Source: Echinarachnius parma
Lineage: Eukaryota; Echinodermata; Echinoidea; Clypeasteroida; Echinarachniidae
Assembly (NCBI GenBank): GCA_037951105.1
Contig: JBAMJV010007708.1
Location: 1 to 64,000 of the forward strand
Direction of reading: 5' to 3'
DNA length: 64,000 nt
The first letter of the stretch is position 1. Each line of letters opens with the position of its first letter. Both the position numbers and the translations under genes were made by a program. The notes beneath the pieces were generated by a model. It saw only the letters and a program-made list of their open reading frames with translations. It was not told where the DNA came from and ran no database searches. Below are positions 33,324 to 44,171 of this stretch, piece by piece.

Positions 33324-34134
33324 AGTAATATAAAGACAATTGGCGTCTTACCTAGATCAAGGATCCTATATATTGTAATCTTATCTTAACCGGTTCCCTT
33401 TGAGATTCTGAAATCCCCATAGACTTTGTATACATAGCCCACTCGGTTCCCGTAAGCAACGGGTTAATTAAACCAGGCATCACTGCATAGCCTACCGTAT
33501 CTTCTGATTGATTATAAAGTAGATACATGTTTGTATCATGTATCTATAGATTGTAGAGTGTATTGACTTACATTCAAAACGGTGGCAAAGCCAGTGTTAG
33601 CCCTAGGTGGGGAGAGGGGGATTCAAGATGTTGTTCTTTGAATGGCTACCATATCTTTTGATTGATCGTAAATAAAGTAGTCTAGGCGTATAGTGATGGG
33701 CCACCACGAAGGGAGGGGGAGATGAGCCACCACTAAGGGAGGGTGTATCCCCACGTAGGTACACCATTGATCTATAAAGGTGGGTTAGCATATTTTAAAT
33801 ATCAGATTGATAGGGAGTGCATTACAACAACTTTAATTGAGCCGGATGCAAGGAGCATACCAGATAGTCGGTGTCTCACAGGGGCCAATTATGTAGATAA
33901 TTTAATTATCTAGTAAATACGTAGCATGTCTGTCACCTGTCTGTCTCATACGTAGGTGAGTTATCTAGATAACTATTATCTAGATAATTGTATGTGACAC
34001 CTGCTAGTTTGACATTTGTTCCTTTGACAAATTGTTCACATTTCTGACCCTCCCGTCATGGTTATGTATCCAGGGTGCAGTTACACAGGGGGGCAGAGAA
34101 TTACAGGGGAAGGGGTTGCACCTTGTATGGAGTG
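33324..34134. other. No gene seen; short inverted ATCTAGATAA motifs
   Basis: Unassigned. Around 33890-34000 there are nested inverted repeats (TTATCTAGATAACTATTATC, TCTAGATAATTG) without recognisable element ends. The rest is unique-looking. Confidence 0.35.
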
Positions 34135-34139
34135 CACTG
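34135..34139 (+). repeat. Copia target duplication CACTG (left)
   Basis: CACTG directly abuts the left LTR and recurs at 41297-41301 after the right LTR once the MITE inserted in that LTR is allowed for. Five bases is the Ty1/copia norm. Confidence 0.75.
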
Positions 34140-34237
34140 TGATAGACTAGGATTCATTGGCTAACATAAAGCCCCACCAGGTATCTGTATATAACAGAAA
34201 TACAAACATAACATAAATAATCTAATTGATATTAACA
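34140..34237 (-). repeat. Ty1/copia 3' LTR (98 bp)
   Basis: On the minus strand it starts TGTTAATATCAATTAG after a polypurine tract (ACGGGGGAG) and ends GTCTATCA, the canonical TG...CA. It is nearly identical to the LTR at 41037-41296 apart from that copy's insertion. At under 100 bp it is very short for copia. Confidence 0.82.
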
Positions 34238-34459
34238 AACTCCCCCGTATTTCTTTCTTAATTAACCTACTGAGCACAAATATATGGCAATAAAAGTTAA
34301 CAGAAACTTATAAAACAGGAGCATAAGAAAATGCTTAACAACAAATTTAACAAGAAAAATATCATCAACAACTCAAGCGGATTCTATGAACACTACTAAA
34401 AAGCTGTCCAACAAAAGTTTCGGAAATATAAATAAACAAAACAAACAAATATAACTTCT

Positions 34460-36271
34460 GGGCAATTCCAAGGTAACAGCGTGACGGTAGGAGGGTGTTT
34501 CTCACGATGAAAGTCTAAATAACTCACAAAATAAAAATGTCCAGAACCAAATTTTGATATGCATCTGTTCCCACTATCCTAACAATTATTTACAATAGGA
34601 AAGAAAATCAAAATTCCAACTAAATTATGAATTATGAATATCAATATCTGCGGTAACAGCGTGACGGCAAAAAGACATGGGTTTCTTACATGGTAAGAAA
34701 CTAAGCAAACTCTGTGAACTACAGGAACATTTTGCAATTTTGTCACATTGATTCTTTGTACTAGACATCAAGCAAGAACATCCAAATAAAAATGTAGAAA
34801 AAATCCAATGTTCATAGTAAATATGATATCATAAACGTATCTGTGCACGGTAACAGCGTGACGGTAACAGCGTGACCTCTGAATTGTACATGTTATATAT
34901 ATGGGAGATATTGATGAGATGAATAAGATTATATAATTTTGATGTAGTCATCCAGAATCTATACAGAACTAGATGAATGGGTAATATAACCCAGATGCTC
35001 TGAAATGATGGTTCGCATGACACAAATTTGCAGCCTAGCGCCCTCTATTGATCAAAAATGTTTTTGGACAAAACTGAAATTCTTATCTTTTTCAGAATTT
35101 AGTTTGAGGAACCATCAAATATCAAACCCCAAATACAAACTTAATTGCAACAATGAAATATTAGACCTTTGACATCTGACCTTTGACCTTATTTCTCAAA
35201 TTAGCATACAAATGTTTAATTTTTATGTCGGCACAGTGCATATCTACAAGTGATTTGTTACATGTAACATGATTTCAATGTCAGTAAGTTTTTGTGTTTG
35301 AATTGGTAATTATCCGACTGACCTTTGACCTGTGCTCCAAACATTTTCATAGAATTTTCTTTTATCTACAGTACTCTTTCTAACATTAATTCTGGCATTT
35401 TTTTGTGAGATAAAAAATAAACTACAATAATTTGACCTGTTGACCTTTGACCCCATGACCAAATTCTATAATCAGGTCATCTACTTCACTGAACGCATAC
35501 CAGTATTAATTATCATGTCATCCTTCAAGGATTCTTGAAATATCTTGAGAATAATATATTTTTTGCATATTAATTAGCTGTGACCTTTGACCTTTGACCT
35601 CATGGCCCCAAAATGTATCAGATAATCCATACCTCTGAATACATGTCTTGTACAAAGTTTGAACAGAATCCATCCAACGATTCTTCAGATATTGCACAAA
35701 AAAAGTAGGTTGCGTCACGCTGTTACCCAAAAAGTAACAGCGTGACCAAATTGATATTGCTTAGATTTATTAGTGGTAAAAGATAATGCTGCTATTTAGC
35801 ATCCATAATATAGCTATATGGGTGAATGAAGAAGAAACAAAAAATAATTTCATTCCCATTCATATTTTTCCAGAAATATTAAAAATACCTGTTTTTAGGG
35901 TAACAGCGTGACATATAGATGACTATAAATGAAACAGTCACTGAAGCAGAACAAAGAGCGAAAATGCTGAAATAGATATTTATCTGATAAATTGAAGTAA
36001 TGTTCTTACCAACACTGAAAGAAAATGTTATGAAAACCTATTTTTGCAGCTCTTTTAAGCTTAATATTTACAAGTATATTTTGTGAAAATAATTGAAAAT
36101 TAATTTATGCTAATTAATTCCTATGAAATAATAGTTTACGGCAAATTTTTTTTTGAACAAAATGCATTTCTGAATAGTTTGATCTTTAAGCTTTAATTTG
36201 ATACCAAATATGTTATGATTCGACGAAATTGAAAAATGGGTGCTTATGTCAATGTTTGCTTGGAATTGCCC
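34460..36271. mobile_element. P4: TIR element with dispersed GTAACAGCGTGAC motif
   Basis: 1812 bp, perfect 13-bp TIRs GGGCAATTCCAAG (34460-34472) and CTTGGAATTGCCC (36259-36271), exact 4-bp target duplication TTCT on both sides. GTAACAGCGTGAC occurs at 34473, 34653, 34850, 34864, 35734 and 35900, and in reverse at 35714. The first copy directly abuts the left TIR; the outer 359 bases at the right end have none. No open frame of note. It lies inside the copia 3' UTR, so its boundaries are supported by host element context. Superfamily unassigned: 4-bp TSD plus GGGC ends does not match a family I can name with confidence. Confidence 0.85.
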
Positions 36272-36552
36272 TTCTAACAATTACAATAATCACAAGACAT
36301 TAAATGTCCATGTTGGAAACTATGATTCATGGAGCTTATAATCCAGTTCCTTTCTAAATAAACTAAAATTCAGAAAGTAAATAGTCCTCTTTCAGTCTGT
36401 TTGTATCGCTAAGGTAATGGAGTCAATTTCTCTCATAATATTTAATGTATAGAGTCAATTTCTCTTGTAGTATTTAAAGTATAAAGTTTGTTTCAAAAGA
36501 GTCAATTTCTCTTGTAATATCCAAAGTATTGAGTCAGTTTCTCGTATGGTAT

Positions 36553-38556
36553 TCAAGAGTGAAAGTAGTCCTTTGGTAGTTGACCATTGTGCATCCACTC
36601 CAGAAGCTCTCCACTGTCCGCACCTCTCTTGGTCAGGCAGTTGGCAAGTTGCAGCGCGCTTGGAAGCCACTCAATGGCTTGTAGATCTCCAGCCGTGAGC
36701 ATCCTCTGTATCTCGGCGATGTTGATTCTCAGCCGCTTTTCATGGACTTGTTTGGTAGAGTGTAGACTCTGATGGAGAGATTTGTTGTCGGTGTACACGA
36801 TGATAGGGATGTTGTTCTCCATGAGTTTGTTGTTGTACACCTCTGTGATCAGGCTGCCCAGATACACAGCATCATCTAAGGCATCTTGCATCGCCAGGGT
36901 TTCTGCAGCCAGTGTGCTCGAAACTTTTCTCTTGATTTTGTTTGATGTCCAGCTGAGAGGGCAACTTCTGCCATTTTCTCCACACAGGAAGATCACGTGG
37001 CCTTGAGCACTTGACACACCATCAGGAAGATTGCCCCAGGATGCATCGCAGTACACTACTATCTTCCATCTCTCAGATGGTCCAAGACTGGGGAACAGTA
37101 ATCCTCCTGTACTGTTTTTTGCATGTCGTACAGCCTTGTTTGCTTTGAGTAGTTGATCAACCGTGGGATGGTTGCGGGACATGTTAAGTTCAAGTGCATC
37201 ATAGCTGAGATCGGGTCGTGTCTGGGTAGCTATCCAGTTCAGTTGACCAGCAGTAGCTCTGAGGCTCTCCATTTCCTTCTTGGTCAACGTGGAAGATTTT
37301 TCCGTTTTCCGTTTTTGACTGATTGGAATTTCTTTCAGCTCATCCTCATAGTCATTTTGCTTGATTCTGATTCCTGCATCATCCTGAGAGATTTCCAATC
37401 CAACATATTGGAAATTGCTGACCTGCCTTTTTCCAACCTTGTACTTCAGTGCCAGTGGGTCAATGACTTGTTTCATGAAGGCATCTGTTCCAGCAAACAG
37501 GAAGTCATCAACATGCATCACAAAGACACCTTGCATCTCTCCATCTTTGTACCATCTGAATAATGCTTTATCCAGCTGTGATTGTCTGCATCCTAGGTTC
37601 ACCAGTTCATCTCGTACGCTGAAATACCAGTTGCGAGATGCATCGTCCAGTCCATAGGCTGCTTTGTTCAATTTCCACAGAATGCCTTCTTGTCTGACGT
37701 CATCAGGCGGTATCAGGAAGATGTCTCTTTGGATCTTGTTACCCTGAAGGAAAGCAGCCTTGATGTCTATGCTCTCACAAATCCATCCTTCACTAGCAGC
37801 AATGGCTATTGCAGTTCTCAGGGTAGATTTTGAGGCTGTTGGGGAATCTGATGGCACCTTGTCCTGCTCCTCAAAGCCACGCACCACCAATCTAGCCTTC
37901 ACACGCTTTTGCCTATCAGGCATGGCTTTCTCAGATATCACCCATCTCGTAGATAATGTTGGCTGTCCATTGTCCGACGCTTCGTGGTAGACGTCAAAGT
38001 CATTCCAATTTTGAAGCTCTGTTTGTTTGGCCTCAATAACTTCAGGCATGTCATGATGAGTCACTGGAATAAAGACCACATTAGCTTCTTCTCCCTCATC
38101 TTTGTCACCGTTTTCTTCATTGACCTTTTTGTCTGGCTCTGGAAACCGTTCAAATTGAACTTGATCAAGATATACACCAATTTTCTTGTTGTCTGTCTCA
38201 TTGACCACATTGATGTAGTACTTGTTTCTACCTGAGGCTTTCCCACCTTTGCTAAGTACTCGAGCTGGTATCCAGCCTTCTGTCTCAGAAATTCTGTACT
38301 GGATCCTTGCATTCACTGGTGGCATTTCTATCTTCTTCCTTTCATCTCTTGAAGATTCATCACACTGAATGGAACCTGGATTATGCCCCTCATCAGCCAT
38401 ACCATGATCATCATTTTGGTCATCAAAGTCTGCATCTTGATTAGTGACCGTTTCATCCCTCTCCTCTGGAACTGTGATTCTGTCTGTTTCGTCTCCATCC
38501 ATTGGCTGAGGAGTTTCTTTTTGTTCATTGCTCTTTGGATTTGAGTCGCCCATCAT
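36553..38556 (-). CDS. Copia ORF2: reverse transcriptase and RNase H (667 aa)
   Basis: After an acidic N-terminal stretch (1-110) comes the copia-type RT: RWVISEK (about 205), ARLVVRGFEE (about 225), SIDIKAAFLQG (about 265), then the catalytic FVMHVDDFLFAG (about 349). RNase H follows with YCDASWG (about 500), LAAETLAM (about 556) and YTDNKSL (about 589), ending in the LTKRGADSGELL signature. It starts MMGDSNPK inside the end of ORF1 (32-base overlap, +1 frame relative to it). Expression may be by +1 frameshift or by reinitiation at the double ATG. No stops interrupt it. Confidence 0.9.
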   Translation of the reverse strand: MMGDSNPKSNEQKETPQPMDGDETDRITVPEERDETVTNQDADFDDQNDDHGMADEGHNPGSIQCDESSRDERKKIEMPPVNARIQYRISETEGWIPARVLSKGGKASGRNKYYINVVNETDNKKIGVYLDQVQFERFPEPDKKVNEENGDKDEGEEANVVFIPVTHHDMPEVIEAKQTELQNWNDFDVYHEASDNGQPTLSTRWVISEKAMPDRQKRVKARLVVRGFEEQDKVPSDSPTASKSTLRTAIAIAASEGWICESIDIKAAFLQGNKIQRDIFLIPPDDVRQEGILWKLNKAAYGLDDASRNWYFSVRDELVNLGCRQSQLDKALFRWYKDGEMQGVFVMHVDDFLFAGTDAFMKQVIDPLALKYKVGKRQVSNFQYVGLEISQDDAGIRIKQNDYEDELKEIPISQKRKTEKSSTLTKKEMESLRATAGQLNWIATQTRPDLSYDALELNMSRNHPTVDQLLKANKAVRHAKNSTGGLLFPSLGPSERWKIVVYCDASWGNLPDGVSSAQGHVIFLCGENGRSCPLSWTSNKIKRKVSSTLAAETLAMQDALDDAVYLGSLITEVYNNKLMENNIPIIVYTDNKSLHQSLHSTKQVHEKRLRINIAEIQRMLTAGDLQAIEWLPSALQLANCLTKRGADSGELLEWMHNGQLPKDYFHS

Positions 38557-40984
38557 GTGCTGTCCTTATCACCCTGCATGTTGCCACACGCACCACCTTA
38601 CTCCCATGTCTGATGAAGACAATCTTTCCATCTTGCCCGATCACTTTTCCTGGTCCCCTCCATCTATTGCTGTCGTCTCGTTTGTAGAACACAGATTCAC
38701 CAGACTGAAGGTGAATTTCTGGGACTCTAATGTTGTGACGTAGGGCCCTTCGAATTCGTTCTGATGCTTCAGCTTGGGCATATGCCCTTCTCGCAGCATG
38801 GAGGGCATTCAGATGTCTGGACACACTTTCACTTGCTTGCACATTCTCAAGAGCAGGGGGTACACTAGTCATGACAGACGGGAGATTTGGGTTGGTTCCA
38901 AGGACCAGCTGGATTGGACTGTATCCATTGTGATTCTGCATACTGTTCTTGGCATTCACAGCCCAGGCGAGAGCAACATCTACACTCATGTGAGGGTCAT
39001 CTTCCAGCATCTTCTGTACACACACATCAACAACATGATGATTCCTTTCACAGATGCCATTTGACCATGGGGAGTATGCAGCAGTGGAACATATTTCAAC
39101 ATTGAATTGCTCTGCCATTTCTCTATATTCCTCATTGTCAAACTCCCCTCCATTGTCGACAAGGAATCTTTTGGGGGCTCCAAATCCAGCACCAATCCAC
39201 TCTGTCGCTACATTGTCTATGATCATCTTTGGCATTTTCCGTCTGATCACCTTACTCTTGCAGAACCTTGTGAACAGATCGATGAAGTGCAGGAAGTATA
39301 CATCTCCAAACTTCGTCAGGTCCATTGCAACCACATCATTGAATTGCCTTGCCATGGGCATGGATACTGCAGGACGGGGCGGAGTCTTCTTGTACCTCAA
39401 ACAGACTTCACAGCTGCTGCTGATTTCATCAATCAAAGACGAAGTATCTTCATCCAAGGCATCTTTCATGAGAGCGTCCTTCATGATGGCCTTCAAATTT
39501 CTAGCTGCAGGGTGAGCAAACTGGCGATGAAGCTTCAGAACCATCTTTTTCTTTTCTTCGTGTGATTTGTGTTCCATGACAATATTCACCCTTTCAAGTG
39601 GCATCTCACATGCATTCATAGGCAGGTAATAGTGACCAGATGTCGTGGTGTCCAGTTCCAGCTTCTTTCCATGTACTTCCAGAGTATCATCTGCCATGTT
39701 CAGCTTGAAACCCAACCGCTTCATGTCTGGTTTGCTGAGGAGCAATGGAATGTCACTGTCAATCACATCTGTCACAACAACTGTCTCTTGTCCGGCTATC
39801 TTACACGGAAACTCCATGCGTTCATCCGATGTTACTGTCTTCTCTCCACCAAATTTGAACTTGGTATTACTTGGAGTGAGTTTCACCCTTTTCTTTTCAG
39901 CATATGTGAGGGATGCCAGATACATTTCTTTCCATGCCCTTCCAGTCACAGTCTTTGTGCAGGCACTGTCCAGTATGGCTGCATGAGCTGCCTCTGTCAT
40001 GAGAACTTGTTTGTCTTCATTCGAGTAGTCTTGTACCTTGAATGCCTCTTCTTTATCAGCCTTCAGTACCTGTTCTTTCCCATTGTCATGTGGACAATCT
40101 TGTCTGAAGTGCATGGTCGATTCGCACACATGGCATCTTAAGTACCGTCCTTCGCCATCACGGGGGTTCCTGTGGTCCGCAGGACTTCTACCTCCTCCAG
40201 GGGCACCACGATCTCTCCCATAGTCGTTCCTTTTCGTTCCTCTGTAACCCCTACCACTGCCTGTAGTATTTCTAGGGGCTTGTCCCCTCCTGCCACCTCG
40301 GAAGCGATATCCCCTACTGGAATAACCTCTGCTTCGTGCATAGTATGCTTCTTCAGATTCTGTTTGGAAAGGCACATCTGTCTCTGTATGAAATGCCTCT
40401 TCCTTGAAGTGACTCTTCTGCGACATGGCTTGCTCACCATAGAACTTTCTCATTGCCTGCTTCATCTGTTCATACATATCTTTCTTTGAGTAGTCAACTG
40501 CTGTCAAGACGATTTGCTTATCTTTCTTGTCGATTCCTGTACAGTCCAGTAGCTGCATGGCCAGTACAACGTCTGGAAGGTCTATCCGCTCTTTCTTTAG
40601 CTCCTTGACTTTCCTTTCATAGCTGTTCATGAAGTCTTCCATGCTTTCATCATCCTTTTTCTGCAGATTTTTGTATGAACACCAAGCATCACAGACAACA
40701 CTGAGGTCATCTTTCTTGAACCATCTGTCAAGTACTGAGAAGATCTGGCTTACTGCATCATCTTCATCTATCTTGATTTCACCATTTTGCATGGCCAGGC
40801 GAACCTTTTCATTCACTCCCTTCTCTGCAGGCAAGACACTGTACAACAGGAAGCCCTGTCTCTTCTTCTCTGCCTTGGTAAACTGAGTCCACAAGTTCAC
40901 ATCAAACTGCCAGTCCTCATAGGAAGTTGTGTTTATCTTCCACACCGGCGGGGCCATCACATTATGCTTGTCTTTGTCAGCCAT
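38525..40984 (-). CDS. Copia ORF1: Gag, protease, integrase (819 aa)
   Basis: Gag-like N-terminus (SYEDWQFDVNLW near 16, a common copia gag pattern), an RG-rich region, a CCHC knuckle (CHVCESTMHFRQDC, about 283), protease with active DSA (AILDSACTKTVTG, about 338), integrase zinc domain (HRQFAHPAARN to CEVCLRYKK, about 485-530) and a catalytic core with MDLTKFGD (about 553), DNGGEFDNEE (about 611) and NGICERNH (about 645). Integrase precedes RT, which defines Ty1/copia. Copia elements usually use one frame; here it ends before RT, with ORF2 in the +1 frame. The Met at 40984 lies 37 bases inside the primer binding site. Confidence 0.9.
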   Translation of the reverse strand: MADKDKHNVMAPPVWKINTTSYEDWQFDVNLWTQFTKAEKKRQGFLLYSVLPAEKGVNEKVRLAMQNGEIKIDEDDAVSQIFSVLDRWFKKDDLSVVCDAWCSYKNLQKKDDESMEDFMNSYERKVKELKKERIDLPDVVLAMQLLDCTGIDKKDKQIVLTAVDYSKKDMYEQMKQAMRKFYGEQAMSQKSHFKEEAFHTETDVPFQTESEEAYYARSRGYSSRGYRFRGGRRGQAPRNTTGSGRGYRGTKRNDYGRDRGAPGGGRSPADHRNPRDGEGRYLRCHVCESTMHFRQDCPHDNGKEQVLKADKEEAFKVQDYSNEDKQVLMTEAAHAAILDSACTKTVTGRAWKEMYLASLTYAEKKRVKLTPSNTKFKFGGEKTVTSDERMEFPCKIAGQETVVVTDVIDSDIPLLLSKPDMKRLGFKLNMADDTLEVHGKKLELDTTTSGHYYLPMNACEMPLERVNIVMEHKSHEEKKKMVLKLHRQFAHPAARNLKAIMKDALMKDALDEDTSSLIDEISSSCEVCLRYKKTPPRPAVSMPMARQFNDVVAMDLTKFGDVYFLHFIDLFTRFCKSKVIRRKMPKMIIDNVATEWIGAGFGAPKRFLVDNGGEFDNEEYREMAEQFNVEICSTAAYSPWSNGICERNHHVVDVCVQKMLEDDPHMSVDVALAWAVNAKNSMQNHNGYSPIQLVLGTNPNLPSVMTSVPPALENVQASESVSRHLNALHAARRAYAQAEASERIRRALRHNIRVPEIHLQSGESVFYKRDDSNRWRGPGKVIGQDGKIVFIRHGSKVVRVATCRVIRTAHDGRLKSKEQ

Positions 40985-41036
40985 TCTATCTGTGGATCTG
41001 TTCCCTTTCTTTGAGAAACTTCTCGCTCTGCTACCA

Positions 41037-41296
41037 TGATAGACTAGGAATCATTGGCTAACATAAAGCCCCACCAGGTATCTGTATATAACAGAAATAC
41101 AAACATAACATAAATAATCTAATTGATATTAAAGGGCATCAAGCGTGGGGATGCTACATAGCGGGTCGCCATTTTGAACTGGGTTAGTTTGCGCGCACCG
41201 CATGACACTGAGCTAACGTGCATTACGCACCGTGCGCAACGCGCATGCAAGATGGCGCCGCGCATCTCATTTGACGAATCTGAACTACCTTTAACA
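41037..41296 (-). repeat. Copia 5' LTR interrupted by a MITE
   Basis: 41037-41131 matches the 3' LTR; after a 160-bp MITE the final TAACA resumes at 41292-41296, followed by CACTG. Confidence 0.72.
41132..41291. mobile_element. 160-bp MITE in the copia LTR
   Basis: AAGGGCATCAAG to CTACCTT, inserted at a TA that is duplicated (41130-41131 and 41292-41293). Removing it restores the LTR end and reveals the copia target duplication. It is related to 30540-30736. Confidence 0.65.
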
Positions 41297-41322
41297 CACT
41301 GTGTATCTGTTGATCAGGCTAA

Positions 41323-41572
41323 ATAAAGCGCTATGATATTCACTAACTAATGTAATTGCACTGACTTAGTACACGGTTACGACTATCCAGTGGATAGTTT
41401 AACATCTGAACACTTCAATCGTAAGTATCTTTTTAACGAAAGGGAAATTTGAAAAACCAAAACCTGTCCCATGCTTCTATTGTTATTACGAATAAAACAA
41501 GGTATGAAGGGAACCGCTATAAATTCAATTGGATTTTGAGGATTTGAACAATGTCACTAGATCACTTTAATC
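41323..41572. mobile_element. Worn copy of the 30091-30470 MITE family
   Basis: Reverse-orientation match: GATATTCACTAACTAATGTA, then AAAACCAAAACCTGTCCCATG-like and GAACAATGTCACTAGATCAC blocks near the right end. TIRs are eroded. Confidence 0.45.
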
Positions 41573-41740
41573 AGGGAAAACAACACACGGGGGCTCAAAA
41601 GAGCCCCCCAAAATTTGCATAGAGTTCAATGCAAAACAAATTAAAGAGTGTTATTTTCATGCAAGCAAGCTTGAAAAGTAGCCCCCGAAAAATCAATATT
41701 CATTTTTCCCCTTCCTTTAATGCAATGCTATTAGCCCTTA

Positions 41741-42494
41741 AAGGCAATGGTGAGTGTTGGTAATTTCCAAAGTGCCCCCCCGACATAAATTGTAACGGAT
41801 TTGGCTGATTTCAATTCCATATGAAAGATCATCGAAAAAAACATGGGAAATAATAATAATTCCCATTCAAATGCTCTAATTGTTGTGGAATTGGCTTTCA
41901 AAATATCATATAAAAGTGGTTGACGCCCGGGTATCACTTTTTAGAGAACGCTAGTGCGAGGCACTAGCGTTCTAGGTCTTCATAATAAAGAACTGAAACC
42001 AAATATTTGTGTGCACGCTAATTGTGCTTAAAACTATACATATGATACGGTACTTACCAGCAATTCACTCTCCGATATGTGATCCAACTATCGGGTGGAT
42101 TAAGATTATGATTTTCCCCTCCATTCCGCACACAATCAGTGATATATGCGCCTCATGGACTTCTCTCCGTGTGTTAGCGCGACTCTGAACGAAAGGCGAA
42201 CGAATGGGGCTTGCGAGTTGCGATACATACTACACGTACTATTACCGCGCACTGCACTACAGTCCCGTATTATATAGGACCTAGAACGCTAGTGCTTCAC
42301 GCTGGCTAACTCTAGAGTTAATTTGACACTTCGAGTTGTAACGGCTCTTTTTGAATGATAACAGGGGTTTTACTTTTTCGTTTGTAATTGTGTATACTTT
42401 TCGAGCATGGTGAAGTTATAACTATTAGTTTGTACCGTAATCGTGCAGGTTTTGGTTACTAAAGTTAAGTTTGACCAACACTCACCATTGCCTT
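41741..42494. mobile_element. Intact TA-target MITE (long subtype)
   Basis: TIRs AAGGCAATGGTGAGTGTTGG and CCAACACTCACCATTGCCTT are perfect over 20 bases, with TA on both sides. The right third carries the same core as the 5118 family (CGAGTTGTAACGGCTC to GTGAAGTTATAACTAT). The middle holds an inverted block around AGAACGCTAGTGC. A second copy in reverse is at 54106-54825. Confidence 0.82.
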
Positions 42495-42496
42495 TA

Positions 42497-43334
42497 ATCA
42501 GAATGTTAATTACCATATTGCATAATAAACATTCTTATCAGATAATTTACCTCGGTTTAACTAAATAGTAAGCTGGCTTTGAGGATGCTGTTTTCGAAAC
42601 CTTTATGTAATGCACTTGTCTCCTAAGTTGAGATGTACGTCGCTTGGATAGTGCACTAAGTAAATTTAAATAGTGTGACATTTAAACAGAAGTGCAAAGT
42701 ACATATAAGCAGTTGATGAGCACCTTTGTACATTATCTAGATGGCTTTGCAGTGTGTGCTTGCTATGATAACTTGGTAGCCTTTTAGTTTTATAACTGCA
42801 CGACTGCAGCATATTTTTGTGAGGTGGAAGGTCTGTTTGCTGGATCTGTGGGCACACAATAGTTTCTTATATTTCTTTTTTGAAATATAAATGTTAAGAT
42901 TTTATTTGATGAACTTTGCTTGCCGTGACTTTGGATATTGACTCTTCAGTAGTAAAGAAGATCACACCCATGAGTCTTCTTGTGACTTTGTAATTTATTT
43001 ATTAAAGAAGATGTTAGCTTCCTCTTTATCATTTATACTTCTAATACGTTTTTAAGTACTTGGGTTGATCAGCTTTTTACCATCATGCATCAGGTCCAGA
43101 TTCACAGTGAGTATTATGAAATGAAGTACAATGCATGTACATTTCAAACCTTTCTAAATTACAGCCATGAAGCATTGAAAGGCATGGAAAAAAGGGAATG
43201 TTTTTTTTGTGTTAGTGTTGTATGGGATATTTGTTAGCAGACAGGTTAATTTACAAGCAAATTGCTTCCCTGGGAGTCGAAGATTGTAGAGAAGTGGTCT
43301 ATTTATATGAAGGTGTTCCCTGGAACAGGTTTAA
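42497..43334. other. No feature seen
   Basis: AT-rich DNA without supported frames or recognisable repeats. Confidence 0.35.
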
Positions 43335-43775
43335 ATGGCCAAGATGTATCCCAGATACATGATTTTAAAGATAAAACATTGTTTATTTGATAAAACTTGG
43401 TCCAGAAACAGCTAAAATATCAATAAATATATCTGATTGGAATAAATAAGGGGCCCACATTTATTTGATAATTAAAAAAAAATAATTATATAATGCCTAC
43501 ATTTGTTTTCGAAAATATACGAAAGATGTTTTTAAATGGTTGTTGATGTGATCTCTCTATTGTATCATTAATTCAACACATCACATTCACCATTTTGTAT
43601 ATGATATGGTAAGAAACCAATGTTTTTAGAGAGTGCCCTCTTGTGTTTTAACGGCTGCTTTTTGAATGATAACAGCTTTCTTACTTAGCCATTTGTAAGT
43701 TTGTCTAGTGTCTACCTTTCGGGCATGGTAGAGTTATACATTCTGTTTGACCAAAACTATACTATATATCCCTTT
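43335..43775 (+). mobile_element. Degenerate copy of the 5118-type MITE
   Basis: It contains GAGTGCCCTCTTGTGTTTTA and TGAATGATAACAGC, and ends TATATCCCTTTAAA like the right TIR. The left TIR is not recognisable. Confidence 0.5.
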
Positions 43776-44171
43776 AAATGAACATTACTCATCTGTCTGT
43801 CATCCTCATGATAGTTCATGCTTTATGCTCTCGTTTCTTTGCCAGCATTATCTCACAATGTTCTTTCTCATAATATCAAGTTCCAATTACTTGAGAAGGA
43901 ACTTCCAGACATCTCCTTTTTTTTTTTTGTACATGTTATGATAGTCCTTTTGACACAGTTCTGGTCTCATCTTTGTGGAAGCTGATCCCAGTGTGATTTC
44001 AAAAAAAGGTTCATAAAATACAGGATTATCCATCTTTTTCTTTGCCAGCCTGTGTTTGTGTCAGTGTGTTGTCCAACATCACAATCTTACCCAGTTTATC
44101 CTTTTATCTTAAATATGAGCTACTGTTCTCAACTTCTCAAGTTGTCATGCATTTAACAAATATACTCCTAG

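Larger units (their letters stand above)
34140..41296 (-). mobile_element. Ty1/copia retrotransposon with two nested insertions
   Basis: About 5.2 kb once nested DNA is removed. The LTRs are 98 bp with TG...CA ends and CACTG target duplications. The primer binding site TGGTAGCAGAGC (41025-41036, minus) resembles the initiator-Met type used by many copia elements. Coding is in two frames (38525-40984, 36553-38556). The TIR element P4 is inserted in the 3' UTR (34460-36271) and a MITE in the 5' LTR (41132-41291). The 3' UTR at 36418-36550 has four worn 33-37 bp repeats of GAGTCAATTTCTCTTGTAAT. Confidence 0.88.

Noticed and set aside
34473..35912. CRISPR-like reading of the P4 motif array
   Set aside because: Repeats are 13 bp, irregularly spaced (1 to 857 bases) and on both strands, in eukaryotic DNA inside a TIR element.
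39054..40141. Plus-strand frames of 150-190 codons over the copia element
   Set aside because: Antisense to the copia integrase/Gag frame, no motifs.
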